A DNA stretch of 64,000 bases from Tumebacillus flagellatus (GTDB lineage Bacteria > Bacillota > Bacilli > Tumebacillales > Tumebacillaceae). The position numbers and the translations under genes were made by a program. This document shows, piece after piece, positions 32,522-41,951 of this stretch. The notes below the pieces were generated by a model. The model saw only the letters and a program-made list of their open reading frames with translations. It ran no database searches and was not told the DNA's origin. Location: contig NZ_JMIR01000017.1 in assembly GCF_000714935.1 (NCBI RefSeq), forward strand, positions 26,676 to 90,675. The letters are read 5' to 3'. Within the stretch, counting starts at the first letter, position 1. Each line of letters begins with the position of its first letter.

Positions 32522-33308
32522 TAAAAAGCTGGGGCAAGAGTTGAAAATAATTACCGACGGGGAATTGGAACAGTTGCGGGAACGTTTAAAACCTTTGATT
32601 GGAGTTCAATTTGACATCTTGTCTATTCCAGAACAAATATTAATTGGCTTTGAGCCATCGCAAGTTGGAACACTAGTAGGTACTTTGATGGATGCTTGCA
32701 TTCCTATGCTCCCGCAGATTCCAACCACCAGAGGGGCGCTTCCGGATGTAGGGTTGAAAAAGCACGAAGGTATTCAAGGTGAACGAGAAGGGTATCCAGA
32801 TTACATACATACCTCGGATAAACGTCTTGAACTAAAACTTCTCTTTGTTGATAATCCGGAAATTCAGATGAAAAAGCCTCCTACTCCTAGAGAACCATCT
32901 GCACGTCTTACCCAAAAGGTAACAAAAAAGAATGTAATTCCTGATCGAGATGTATTATTAGTAATAGCATATAACTTACAAAAGAATATAACTAGGAAAG
33001 GTATGTATACACCAACAATTGTAGATCTTGGTCTATTCTCTGTCTACGAATGTATTGAAGCAAGAGACAAGAGGATGGAAGAAAGCGGTGGGAAATGGTT
33101 TGGTAACTATGAAACTCCAACAATATTAAGTAAAGGAGGTAAGAAGAAGCGGAAGGAAGGTATTGAACTCAATGACAGTGCGTATGGACGGAAGAAGTCG
33201 GAAAATCGTGACTATAACGAGGATACTAATTTTGGAAAGTTAAATCGTATTCCGTATAAACCATTGCAAGCATTCCTGAAAAAACACAAAATCAATACAA
33301 AAAAATAA
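32514..33308 (+). CDS. Putative restriction endonuclease with PD-(D/E)XK-like motif
   Basis: 264 residues, no helicase motifs. The stretch EGYPDYIHTSDKRLELKLLFVD contains PD followed nine residues later by ELK, as in PD-(D/E)XK nucleases. The rest is Lys-rich, and no known endonuclease family could be named with confidence. Its place after a controller-like XRE gene and opposite to M and S genes makes it the likely restriction subunit, in place of a large HsdR. AT-rich like its neighbours. Confidence 0.6.
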   Translation: MSSKKLGQELKIITDGELEQLRERLKPLIGVQFDILSIPEQILIGFEPSQVGTLVGTLMDACIPMLPQIPTTRGALPDVGLKKHEGIQGEREGYPDYIHTSDKRLELKLLFVDNPEIQMKKPPTPREPSARLTQKVTKKNVIPDRDVLLVIAYNLQKNITRKGMYTPTIVDLGLFSVYECIEARDKRMEESGGKWFGNYETPTILSKGGKKKRKEGIELNDSAYGRKKSENRDYNEDTNFGKLNRIPYKPLQAFLKKHKINTKK

Positions 33309-33342
33309 ATTTACATATTTATTTATAGTGATTTTGTCGCGG

Positions 33343-34190
33343 TTAACGTGAAGGTGGTTTAACAAGTGGTTTTTCAAAAATGCGAAAAAAGAACCACGCG
33401 AGGTAGGTCTTTTTTTCGTCTCTCGTACAAATGTTTTGGTGAGGCATGAGAAGCAGTATCGAGATTTGTGGACTGGAAATTTCATTATACGACAGAATGC
33501 GGTTTCTAAGCTTCTGGAACGACGGGATTCTGTATCCGATTCGTTTCAGGAGTTTGATTTTTGTATACGTTCTTTCTGTAAAACCGTTTGTGTAAGGAGA
33601 TAGGAAATGAGCCAAGATTTCAGAACGCCATTCTAACGTGGTATTCGCGAGGGTCTTGTATTCTGGTATATCTGACGACAGCATAGATTGGACGAGATTT
33701 GGGAACTCGGTTGCTGCTTGCTCTAAGTTTTTGAGTGATTCCAGTGGCAAAGGCGCTCTTTGAGTACGTAGGCACGGAGCAATGGAGCGGGTGTGGCAGA
33801 GTTCGAACAACGACTCGGCTAGGCGCTTTGTACAACAATACTGCTCCAAGGACGGGGATTTTTCGGTGAACAGCAAGTCGAAACGAATACATCGGAATCA
33901 CCTCTTCTTGTATAGCAGGGAAGCACAATGATTGCACGTAAGGGTTTTCTCGATCAATTGCTTGCGGCAGTCATGTAACGACAACTCGGTTCCTCGGCAA
34001 TCAGGTGAGCTCAGTTTTCTCATTGTTGCAACGCAGTCCAATAAGTCACTATTTTGATCTACATGGGTTGTTTGAACAGCGGATTTTGGTAAATCTAGAT
34101 TTAACGTAACAAAATAGTGTGAATGCATCTGAAGTGCTCCGCACGATGTTGTTGCTCGACACAACAAACTTCGCATAAGAGCCTCAGTTT
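33343..34190 (-). pseudogene. ISL3 family transposase relic
   Basis: On the minus strand 33876-33343 reads PLPLESLKNLEQAATEFPNL, ANTTLEWRSEILAHFLSPYTNGFTERTYTKIKLLKRIGYRIPSFQKLRNRIL, the C-terminal signature of ISL3 transposases (TNG.TE...KIK.LKR). In another frame near 34100 SCGALQMHSHYFVTLNLDLP recalls the ISL3 N-terminus. The central DDE part is missing and the frames are broken, so this is an inactive remnant. It fills most of the otherwise gene-free stretch 33309-34262. Inverted-repeat ends were not identified. Confidence 0.75.
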
Positions 34191-34262
34191 CATTTTTTAT
34201 TTCCAGTGCACCACAACATTCATTCTAGGGCCTTTTTCTTTGGAGCTTTGGGGTTTTCAATC

Positions 34263-34808
34263 TTAGACGATCTCGCGCACCAACATCTTCCGCCTCTCCG
34301 CCTCTGGATCGTCGACCACGCCGCTCTCCCGGTTCCAGACCATCGTCGCGCGGCGGTTCGTGTCATACGCGGGCCACGACAGCGCGGGAGTGTCGGGGTT
34401 GCCGCTGCGGGTGAACGCGATCCACGCGTCTTGCATGTTCCGCGACATCTGCTCCGTTGCGGCATCGAGAGCGACGCCGATCTTGCCAAACAGCGCGAGG
34501 TTGTGGAACACGAACGGAATCTCCCCCGCGTGGACGGCGTACCGGAACAGCGGATGGCTCGGCTCCGTTCAATCCCAGCGGTACATCCACACCGGAGCGT
34601 GCTTCGTCTGCGCCTGCGCAAACGACACGGCGGAACGGAAGAAAAACGCATCGGTCATCAATTGCGCCTGCTTTTCCGCCGAACCGCTGGTACGGCGCGT
34701 CAACATCACGGCGATTTCCTTGGAGATAAACGCTTCAAGCGTCTTCGCGACGATTTCCTCCTTGAGAGCCGGCATGCCGGAGCGTGTTTCAACGAGGGTT
34801 TCGGACAC
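34263..34808 (-). pseudogene. Type-B carboxylesterase (PnbA-like) with internal deletion and nonsense codon
   Basis: The minus strand begins with SETLVETRSG, the esterase N-terminus, then jumps to the C-terminal part: SAEKQAQLMTDAFFFRSAVSFAQ, HAPVWMYRWD, then TGA (34569-34571), and in the same frame TEPSHPLFRYAVHAGEIPFVF, NMQDAWIAFTRSGNPDTPALSWPAYD. The nucleophile Ser and GESAGG region are lost. TGA replaces a Trp of the YRFDW motif. Non-functional. The 238 nt upstream (34809-35046) show no gene. Confidence 0.82.
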
Positions 34809-35046
34809 TGAGTTTCATCCTTTCCGGTATGGATTCCCTTGTTTGTCCAGTATACCCGAACGGGAGGAGGGGTACAGGGAGCGCGGTTTAGAATTTTTTT
34901 TTGTCATTTTGAATAGTGGGTTTGAGATCGGGTGTTGCACATTACGAATTGTGACCACAAAGAAACCCTTCATGAAGATGTTTGGATATCTCTGTTGGTT
35001 TATTGTATTTATAGGCAATAAAGAACAGAGGGAGTGTCATTACATC

Positions 35047-35250
35047 ATGAAGATCAGTCCTGAATGGAAACGCTGGGGCCGCGGCTTCGTCTCTTCCGGC
35101 GACGAACGCGGGAGACTGTACCAACACCAAGAGCAACCGGCGCGCTGGCTGTGGAAAGGCATCGAATTTGAAGCGGCCTCGCCGATGAAAGCGATTGAGA
35201 TGTTGATGGGGCAGAAGCTAGAGCGGCGCGAGGATTTGAAAATTGGATAG
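35047..35250 (+). CDS. Small Trp-rich hypothetical protein
   Basis: 67 residues starting MKISPEWKRWGRGFVSSGDE, with RWLWKGIEFEAASPMKAIEMLMGQKL after it. GAGGGAGT lies about 13 nt before ATG 35047, somewhat far. High GC at third codon positions and the amphipathic, Trp/Arg-rich composition support real coding. No family recognised and no signal or membrane segment. Confidence 0.6.
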   Translation: MKISPEWKRWGRGFVSSGDERGRLYQHQEQPARWLWKGIEFEAASPMKAIEMLMGQKLERREDLKIG

Positions 35251-35309
35251 AGCGATTCCAAAACGACCCGGCCGCCTCCGCTTGGGTCTTTTTTCTGCTA
35301 TACTGTCTT

Positions 35310-35327
35310 CAAACGACCGTTAGTTTG
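35310..35327. promoter_or_regulatory. Inverted repeat next to the acyl-CoA dehydrogenase promoter
   Basis: CAAAC (35310-35314), 8-nt spacer, GTTTG (35323-35327), directly after a -10-like TATACT (35299-35304) and before the ribosome binding site. It is placed as a repressor operator; it does not match the FadR box at 59871. Confidence 0.4.
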
Positions 35328-35343
35328 ATTGGAGGAAGCGAGT

Positions 35344-36489
35344 ATGCCGCACTTATATTTGCAAGACGAGCATCATATGTTTCGGAAGGCAGTCCGCAAA
35401 TTTCTTGAACGCGAAGCCGTGCCTTTTTACGACGAGTGGGAAGAAAACCGCCTGATCCCGCGTTCGTTCTGGGAGAAACTCGGCAGTCAGGGCTACCTCT
35501 GCGCGGACGTCGACGAAGCGTACGGAGGGGCCGGTGCCGACTGGGGATATTCCGTCGTATTAAATGAAGAACTCGAACGCGTCGGCTCTTCCACCGTCGG
35601 GATCATGCTGCACAGCGACATCGTCGTGCCGTACATCTCCGCATTCGGCTCCGAGGAACAAAAACAGCGCTGGCTCCCCGGCTGCGTCTCCGGCGAGATC
35701 ATCACGGCGATTGCGATGACCGAGCCGGGCGCGGGCTCCGACCTGGCGGGCATCCGCACGACGGCGGTGCGCGACGGCGACCACTACATCCTCAACGGTC
35801 AGAAGACGTTCATCACCAACGGCATCCACGCCGACCTCGTGCTGGTCGCCTGCAAAACCGACCCCAAAGCCCAACCGGCGTACAAAGGCATCTCGCTGTT
35901 GCTGGTCGAGCGCGACACGCCGGGATTCTCGCGCGGACGCAAGCTGAACAAAGTCGGTCTGCACGCCCAAGACACGGCGGAGTTGATTTTTGAAGACTGC
36001 CGCGTTCCGGCGATCAACCTGCTGGGCGAAGAGGGCCGCGGCTTCAAATACATGATGGAGAAACTCCAACAAGAGCGCCTCGTCGTCGCCATCGCCGCAC
36101 AAGTGTCCGCCGAAGAGATGCTCCGTCAAACCATCGACTACGTGAAAAGCCGCGAAGCATTCGGCAAGTCGGTCAGTAAATTTCAGAACACTCAGTTTAC
36201 GATTGCGGAACTCGCCACCGAAATCGAGGTGGGCCGCGCGTTCCTCGACCAGTTGATCGCCGAGCACATCAGCGGCGCCGACGTCGTCACCAAAGTCTCG
36301 ATGTCGAAATGGTGGACGACGGAGATGGCGAAACGCGTGGCGTCGCAGTGCCTGCAGTTGCACGGGGGCTACGGCTACATGGAGGAATACCCGATTGCCC
36401 GCCGCTTCCGAGACATTCCGGTCTCGGCGATCTATGCCGGGAGCAACGAAATCATGAAAGTGATCATTGCGAAGAACTTGGGTCTGTAG
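35344..36489 (+). CDS. Acyl-CoA dehydrogenase
   Basis: 381 residues, full length. ITAIAMTEPGAGSDLAGIRT and the FAD/substrate signatures MLRQTIDYVKSREAFGKSV and QLHGGYGYMEEYPIARRFRD are typical. The catalytic Glu of the medium-chain YEGT motif is replaced (IYAGSNEIMK), as in long-chain and isovaleryl-type enzymes where the base lies earlier in the chain. It passes electrons to ETF (etfB/etfA at 60.5 kb). ATG 35344 follows GGAGGAAGCGAGT. The CoA ligase gene follows after 57 nt. Confidence 0.92.
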   Translation: MPHLYLQDEHHMFRKAVRKFLEREAVPFYDEWEENRLIPRSFWEKLGSQGYLCADVDEAYGGAGADWGYSVVLNEELERVGSSTVGIMLHSDIVVPYISAFGSEEQKQRWLPGCVSGEIITAIAMTEPGAGSDLAGIRTTAVRDGDHYILNGQKTFITNGIHADLVLVACKTDPKAQPAYKGISLLLVERDTPGFSRGRKLNKVGLHAQDTAELIFEDCRVPAINLLGEEGRGFKYMMEKLQQERLVVAIAAQVSAEEMLRQTIDYVKSREAFGKSVSKFQNTQFTIAELATEIEVGRAFLDQLIAEHISGADVVTKVSMSKWWTTEMAKRVASQCLQLHGGYGYMEEYPIARRFRDIPVSAIYAGSNEIMKVIIAKNLGL

Positions 36490-36546
36490 ATCCTACACGA
36501 CAGGCCCGCCCGCGAAACACCGAATTTTTTGAAGGAGGAATTCCCC

Positions 36547-38148
36547 ATGATGGACTTTCCGCTGACACTTCGCACCCTTTTTGAGCGCGCCGAGAAGTTT
36601 TTTCCGAAAAAAGAAATCGTCTCCCGCACGCCCTCCGGCCTCTTCCGCTACACGTACGCCGACTATGGCAAGCGCACGCGCCAACTTTCCAGCGCGCTCG
36701 AAACGCTTGGCATTCAGCGGGGCGACCGGGTGGCGACGTTTGCTTGGAACGACCACAGACATCTGGAAGCGTACTTCGCCATCCCGTGCATGGGAGCCGT
36801 TTTGCACACGGTCAACATCCGTCTCTCCGCCGAACACATCTCCTACATCGTGAACCACGCGCAAGACCGCGTGATGATCGTCGACGAAACGCTGCTCCCG
36901 ATCATTGAGAAAGTCGCGGAACAGCTGACCTCCGTCGAAGCGTACATCATCATGACCGACAAGCCGGAACTCCCGCCGACGACGCTTCACCTGGCGTATT
37001 CGTATGAAGCCCTGCTCCAAGCGGCAGACGCGACGTACGCCTACCCGCAAGACTTGGACGAAAACGCCGTCGCCGGGATGTGCTACACGTCGGCGACGAC
37101 AGGCAATCCCAAGGGCGTGACGTACTCGCATCGCGGCATCTTCCTGCATTCGATGAACCTCGGGCTCGCCGACACGACGGGGGTTTCGGAGTCGGATGTG
37201 CTGTTGCCCGTCGTCCCGATGTTTCACGTCAACGCATGGGGCATGCCGTTTGCCGGCGTCTGGTTCGGCTCCAAACAAGTTCTCCCCGGACCGGCTCCGA
37301 CCCCGCAAATTCTCCTGCAGTTAATGGAAGAGGAAAAAGTCTCCTTGGCAGCCGGCGTGCCCACCGTCTGGCTTGGCGTGCTCAAAGCGCTGGAGGAAAA
37401 AACGTACGACCTCTCGTCTCTGCGCGCCGTGCTCTGCGGAGGATCGGCGGCTCCGCGCGGGTTGATCGCGGCGTATGAATCCAAGGGCATCCCGTTCCTG
37501 CACGCGTACGGCATGACGGAAACCGCGCCGATTGCGCTGGTCTCGCGCTTGAAAAGCCACCAAACCTCGCTCTCCGAAGAAGAGCGTCTCGACATCCGCT
37601 CCAAACAGGGCCTGCTCGTGCCGGGTCTGGAAATGCGCGTGGTCGGTGAGAACGGCGACGTGGCGTGGAACAGCGAAGACATGGGCGAAATCCGGCTGCG
37701 CGGCCCGTGGATTGCCAGCGAGTATTATCAGGACGACCGGACGGCCGATTCGTTTGTCGACGGGTGGCTGCACACGGGCGATGTGGCGGTCGTGGACGAA
37801 GAGGGCGTGGTCAAACTGGTCGACCGCACGAAAGACCTCGTGAAGAGCGGCGGCGAATGGATTTCCTCTGTCGATTTGGAGAACGCGCTGATGGCGCACC
37901 CCGCCGTATTTGAAGCGTGCGTGACGGGCATTCCGCACGAGAAATGGGACGAACGGCCGCTGGCTTTCGTCGTGCTCAAACAAGCAAACAGCGTGGAAAA
38001 AAACGACCTGCTCGACCACCTGCGCAGTCAATTTGCGAAGTGGTGGGTGCCGGACGATGTGGTTTTTTTGGAGGAGATCCCGAAGACCTCCGTCGGCAAA
38101 TTCCTGAAGCGGGCGTTGCGCGAAGAATATCGCGAATATTATAGGTAG
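36547..38148 (+). CDS. Fatty-acid--CoA ligase (AlkK-like, medium/long chain)
   Basis: 533 residues of the adenylate-forming superfamily. Motifs: phosphate loop YTSATTGNPKGVTYSH, HAYGMTETAP, DGWLHTGDVA, DRTKDLVKSGGEWIS and the terminal lysine in KTSVGKFLKRALR. It activates fatty acids to acyl-CoA for the dehydrogenase just upstream. The N-terminus MMDFPLTLRTLFERAEKFFP resembles AlkK-type enzymes. ATG 36547 follows GAAGGAGGAATTCCCC. Confidence 0.92.
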   Translation: MMDFPLTLRTLFERAEKFFPKKEIVSRTPSGLFRYTYADYGKRTRQLSSALETLGIQRGDRVATFAWNDHRHLEAYFAIPCMGAVLHTVNIRLSAEHISYIVNHAQDRVMIVDETLLPIIEKVAEQLTSVEAYIIMTDKPELPPTTLHLAYSYEALLQAADATYAYPQDLDENAVAGMCYTSATTGNPKGVTYSHRGIFLHSMNLGLADTTGVSESDVLLPVVPMFHVNAWGMPFAGVWFGSKQVLPGPAPTPQILLQLMEEEKVSLAAGVPTVWLGVLKALEEKTYDLSSLRAVLCGGSAAPRGLIAAYESKGIPFLHAYGMTETAPIALVSRLKSHQTSLSEEERLDIRSKQGLLVPGLEMRVVGENGDVAWNSEDMGEIRLRGPWIASEYYQDDRTADSFVDGWLHTGDVAVVDEEGVVKLVDRTKDLVKSGGEWISSVDLENALMAHPAVFEACVTGIPHEKWDERPLAFVVLKQANSVEKNDLLDHLRSQFAKWWVPDDVVFLEEIPKTSVGKFLKRALREEYREYYR

Positions 38149-38155
38149 TCCCACC

Positions 38156-38210
38156 GAGGTTCCCTGAATACCCATAGAGAAACCACATCTCTTCTCAGGG
38201 AGGGAACCTC
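38156..38210 (+). promoter_or_regulatory. RNA hairpin covering the ribosome binding site of the 38211 gene
   Basis: GAGGTTCCCTGA (38156-38167) is complementary to TCAGGGA and GGGAACCTC (38195-38210), the latter containing the GGGAGGG ribosome binding site and ending at the ATG. AGAG/CTCT inside can extend the stem. If formed, translation of the small membrane protein would be blocked. Confidence 0.55.
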
Positions 38211-38489
38211 ATGCGCGAAGTAAGGAAGAAAAAAACCGGTCTCGCCCGAGCTTCCGGCTATGTCTACACGCTGTTGCTGATGATCTTCATCGCCGTCCAA
38301 ATCGTCTACGAAGTACGCCGCGGGCAGTTCTGGGACGACAACCTCGCGGAAGAAACGAAAGTCTCGGTGGCGAGGTACCACGATCAGATTCAAGTCGGGT
38401 ATTTTACGTGGATCATCGGGATTGCCGTGGTGACGATTCTCTGGGCGATTGCTGCCTCGATCTCCAAACGCAAGCAAAAAAACACATAA
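38211..38489 (+). CDS. Small two-helix membrane protein
   Basis: 92 residues with two predicted membrane segments (GYVYTLLLMIFIAVQIVYEV; YFTWIIGIAVVTILWAIAASI) and basic ends. No family recognised. It is the third gene after the acyl-CoA dehydrogenase and ligase and ends at a terminator, so it may be part of that unit. Translation may be limited by the hairpin described upstream. Confidence 0.7.
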   Translation: MREVRKKKTGLARASGYVYTLLLMIFIAVQIVYEVRRGQFWDDNLAEETKVSVARYHDQIQVGYFTWIIGIAVVTILWAIAASISKRKQKNT

Positions 38490-38507
38490 ACTGCCACACG
38501 CACAATC

Positions 38508-38533
38508 GAGGAGGGGGTCTATCCCTCCTTTTT
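38508..38533 (+). terminator. Rho-independent terminator
   Basis: GGAGGG (38510-38515) pairs with CCCTCC (38523-38528), followed by five T. Confidence 0.8.
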
Positions 38534-38576
38534 GCATGCCTGTACAATAGAGGGATGGAGAAGGAGGACGGCGTAG

Positions 38577-41500
38577 ATGAAAAAAGTGATTTGCGGGCCG
38601 TTCCGCAGCGGGCATCGGGCGCGGTGGGCGGCAGAGTTTCGGGAATTGATTCAGGCGGGTCGCGCGCAGACCTGCCTCTATCTCGTGCCGACGCGCGGAC
38701 TGGCGGGCGTCGTGCGCGAACAGGTGTTGACCGGCTTACAGGGCGTGGCGGGCGAGCAGATCCTCACCCTGTTTGAAGTGGTCGAAGAAGTGTTGCGCCG
38801 CGGCGGGAAATCTTACGTCCGGCTCGATGCGTTGTCGACGGAACGCCTGGTTGCCAAAGTGTTGCGGACGCTGGGACGCGAGGGTCTGACGTGGAACGGA
38901 ACTTCCTTAGAGGAACTCGCGCACAGCCCCGGCGTCGTCGCGGCTTTTCAAAGGCACATCGGCGAATTGACGCGCGCGCGGATCAACCCGGCGAAATTGC
39001 TGGAGATGGTGCGCGGCACGGCGGACGAGCGCTCCATCGAAGTCCTCGTGCACGTCTTGGAGTCGTACCGCCGGGAGTTGCACAGCGGCGAACTCCCCTT
39101 GCTCGACACGGAAGAGACCTACCTCGAAGCCGCCCGCCTCTTGCGCGAGAAGGGCTTGGACGGCCTCTTCCCCGGCGTCGAGCGGCTCTACATCGATTCG
39201 TTCGTGGACTTCCTGCCGCATCAGATGGAAGTGTTGCTTCCATTATTGCAAGCGGAGCGGGTGCAGGTGTTTGTGCCGTATCAGACGGAGCGTTGGCGCT
39301 GGATGGAGAGCGCGGCGGGCTTGATGGAAGGGACGTTGGCGCAGTTTTTGGCAAACGGGTTGCAGATTCATCTGGCGGACGCGGAGGACGAGGACAAGCC
39401 GGACATCCCCGAAGACCTCCTGCACCTCCAAACCCGCCTGTTCGCGCCGCACCCGGAACCTTTGGCCGAAACACCCTCGCTTCGCACGTTCCGCGCAAGA
39501 ACGGCGGAGAAGGAATGGCTCTGGGTCGCCAAGCAAATCAAGCAGTTGCACCGCCACGGCGTGCCCCTGCGCGACATCGCGATTCTCACGCCGCAAGAGC
39601 TGGAACACGGCGGTCTCCTGCACCGCGTCTTCGGGCGGGAGGGCATCCCCGTATCGCAACATGTGACGCTGCCCGCCGACCGCGTGCCGTGGTTGCGCGA
39701 TCTGCTGACGCTCTACACGCTGGACGACGCGATCTGGCACCGCGACACATTGGAAGAGTTGGCGGGCGCGGACGCCCTGCTCGGCGATCACCCGCTGCGA
39801 GGGAAACAAACCGTCCCGCAACAGCTCTCCCGCCAACTCGGCGTGATCAAGGGACAGACCCTTTGGAAAAAACGAATCGAGGAGCACCTCGCCTTCGACT
39901 TCCCCGAGAGCATGAGTCCGAAGAAGTCGAGTCCGAACAGGAACCCCGAAGAACTCGAAGCGAATTCTGAGCACGCCGACCTGCGCGCCCTCTATGCGTT
40001 TCTCAACCTGCTCTCCGCGAAGACGGCGAACCTTCCGCGCACAGGCGACGGAGCCGCGCATGCCGTGGCGATGCGCGGGCTGTTGCCGGAAGCAAGCACG
40101 TTCCAACACGCGTTGGTGCGCAGATACCGGGAGAACAACGGCTACTTGATTCAAGACCTCCAACGCGACCTCCAAGCCCGTGAGTCGTTGGAGAAAGTTC
40201 TCGATGCGCTGGAGGGCATGGACGCGCTGCTGAACGAAACGTCCTCGTACACCCGCACGGAATTTGCACAGCTCGTCAGCAACTATTTGAACGCGGAAGA
40301 GATCACCCTCGAACGCGGGAAGCCGGGCGGCGTTGCGCTGCTCAATCCTTCGGCGGCGAGGGGGCTGACGTTTGAGCATGTGTTTTTTGTCGGCCTCAAC
40401 GAAGGGCAGTGGCCCCTCGTGCCGAGCGCGTCGTGGTTGCTTCGCGAGGCGTTGCGCGAAGAATTGACCGACCGTGCCACGCTGCTTTCGCCGCAAGTGC
40501 AGATCGACCAGCAGCGGTTGTTTTTCCTGATGGGCTTGCATACGGCGACGAAGGGCGTGTGGTTTTCTTACGTCAGCGCATCCAAGCAAGACCTGCCGTC
40601 GCGGTTTTTGAGCCAACTTTTTGAAATCTGCCCGAACCTTTTGGAGGAATCGGACGAATATCTGGGTGGATCGGCGTTGTACCCGACGTCGCCGGGGCAG
40701 ATTTCCAATCTCGCGGAAGCCCGCGATTGGCTGGCGGCGCATCTTCGGAAAAAAACGAAATGGCACGAAGCCGCTTTGCCTGCGCCGGAAACGGCAGCCG
40801 TGCAACAGGGAACCGACGCAATCACCGCCCAAGACGCGCTCGCGGCAGAGGCGCTTTTGCAAATCGAACCGGAGTTTTGGCGGCAGATTGCAGGTCAAGT
40901 CGAGGGAGAGCAGGCGCGTGCCACAACTGTTGGTGAGAGCCGCTTCGACGGTTTGCTCCAAGCGGACGCCATCCGCGCAGAACTCGCCGACCGCTATTCC
41001 ACGGAGCGCGTCTACAGCGTTTCACAATTCAACCGCTACGGCGAGTGCGGCTATAAATTTTTCCTCTCCCGCGTGCTCAACCTCGACTCCACACAGGAGG
41101 AGGAAGCGGAACTTTCCGCGCTGGAGAAGGGCAATCTCTACCACCGCGTGCTGCACCGCCTCTACGACCAACTGCGCGAAGTCGACCGCGTGACCACCGA
41201 GTTGATCGATTCGATGCGGGCGCAGATCGAGACCCTTTTTCAAGAAGAGTGGTCGCGGGCGCAAGAGAATCGCTACACGGAGGTCGGCTTGCGGCAACAA
41301 CTGGAGCGCGACCGCTTGTTGCGCCGCCTCCACGATTGGTTTGACGGCGAGGCAGAAGCGTGGAAAGCGCAAGGTCTCGCGCTCGTCCCGCGCTATCTGG
41401 AATGGGTCTTCGGCATGAACAGCACGTCCGACCACGACCCGCGCTCCCAGCGCGAACCGATCACCGTCGGCGACCTCAAACTGCGCGGGCAGATCGACCG

Positions 41501-41951
41501 CATCGACGCCACCCGCGACGGCAAGTTTATGGTCGTCGACTACAAAGCCAAAAACACCAAGCCGATGCCCCGCGCCATCCAGAACGGCATCGATTTCCAA
41601 TTGCCGGTGTATGTGCGGGCTGTGGAACAGGCGCTTTATCCCGAGGGAGAAGCGGTTGGCGCGGCTTATTATTCTATAGAAAAAGTCGACCGCTCCACCA
41701 GCGCACTCGTCAAAGCGCCGTACCTCGAAGCGCTCGGCATGGGCAAGAAACGCACCAAGTTCGACGACGAAGCGTGGAACGAACTGCTCGCGACGTCCGA
41801 AGCGACGATGCACGACTACCGCCAGCGCATGGCGGACGGCCGCTATCCGGTGTTGCCGAGCGATGAGTCGCATTGCAGCTTCTGCGATTTCCGCAAAGTT
41901 TGCCGCCACCACGCGCTTCGTACCCTGCAGAGAGGAGCTGAATCCGAATGA
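38577..41951 (+). CDS. addB: AddB-like helicase/nuclease subunit
   Basis: 1124 residues. N-terminal helicase-like part, Chi-type middle, and a C-terminal RecB-like nuclease with LRGQIDRIDATRDGKFMVVDYKAKN. Four cysteines for a 4Fe-4S staple are present: RYGECGYKF and, at the end, CSFCDFRKVC. With AddA it resects double-strand breaks for recombination. The Walker A position reads GPFRSGHRARW and lacks the GK(T/S) of other AddB proteins, so this subunit probably does not hydrolyse ATP there. AAGGAGGACGGCGTAG precedes ATG 38577. It overlaps addA by 4 nt. Confidence 0.9.
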   Translation: MKKVICGPFRSGHRARWAAEFRELIQAGRAQTCLYLVPTRGLAGVVREQVLTGLQGVAGEQILTLFEVVEEVLRRGGKSYVRLDALSTERLVAKVLRTLGREGLTWNGTSLEELAHSPGVVAAFQRHIGELTRARINPAKLLEMVRGTADERSIEVLVHVLESYRRELHSGELPLLDTEETYLEAARLLREKGLDGLFPGVERLYIDSFVDFLPHQMEVLLPLLQAERVQVFVPYQTERWRWMESAAGLMEGTLAQFLANGLQIHLADAEDEDKPDIPEDLLHLQTRLFAPHPEPLAETPSLRTFRARTAEKEWLWVAKQIKQLHRHGVPLRDIAILTPQELEHGGLLHRVFGREGIPVSQHVTLPADRVPWLRDLLTLYTLDDAIWHRDTLEELAGADALLGDHPLRGKQTVPQQLSRQLGVIKGQTLWKKRIEEHLAFDFPESMSPKKSSPNRNPEELEANSEHADLRALYAFLNLLSAKTANLPRTGDGAAHAVAMRGLLPEASTFQHALVRRYRENNGYLIQDLQRDLQARESLEKVLDALEGMDALLNETSSYTRTEFAQLVSNYLNAEEITLERGKPGGVALLNPSAARGLTFEHVFFVGLNEGQWPLVPSASWLLREALREELTDRATLLSPQVQIDQQRLFFLMGLHTATKGVWFSYVSASKQDLPSRFLSQLFEICPNLLEESDEYLGGSALYPTSPGQISNLAEARDWLAAHLRKKTKWHEAALPAPETAAVQQGTDAITAQDALAAEALLQIEPEFWRQIAGQVEGEQARATTVGESRFDGLLQADAIRAELADRYSTERVYSVSQFNRYGECGYKFFLSRVLNLDSTQEEEAELSALEKGNLYHRVLHRLYDQLREVDRVTTELIDSMRAQIETLFQEEWSRAQENRYTEVGLRQQLERDRLLRRLHDWFDGEAEAWKAQGLALVPRYLEWVFGMNSTSDHDPRSQREPITVGDLKLRGQIDRIDATRDGKFMVVDYKAKNTKPMPRAIQNGIDFQLPVYVRAVEQALYPEGEAVGAAYYSIEKVDRSTSALVKAPYLEALGMGKKRTKFDDEAWNELLATSEATMHDYRQRMADGRYPVLPSDESHCSFCDFRKVCRHHALRTLQRGAESE

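Noticed and set aside
34569..34571. TGA as a selenocysteine codon in the esterase frame
   Set aside because: The position is a conserved Trp in the family, the gene also has a large deletion, and no selenocysteine insertion element or sel gene is seen.
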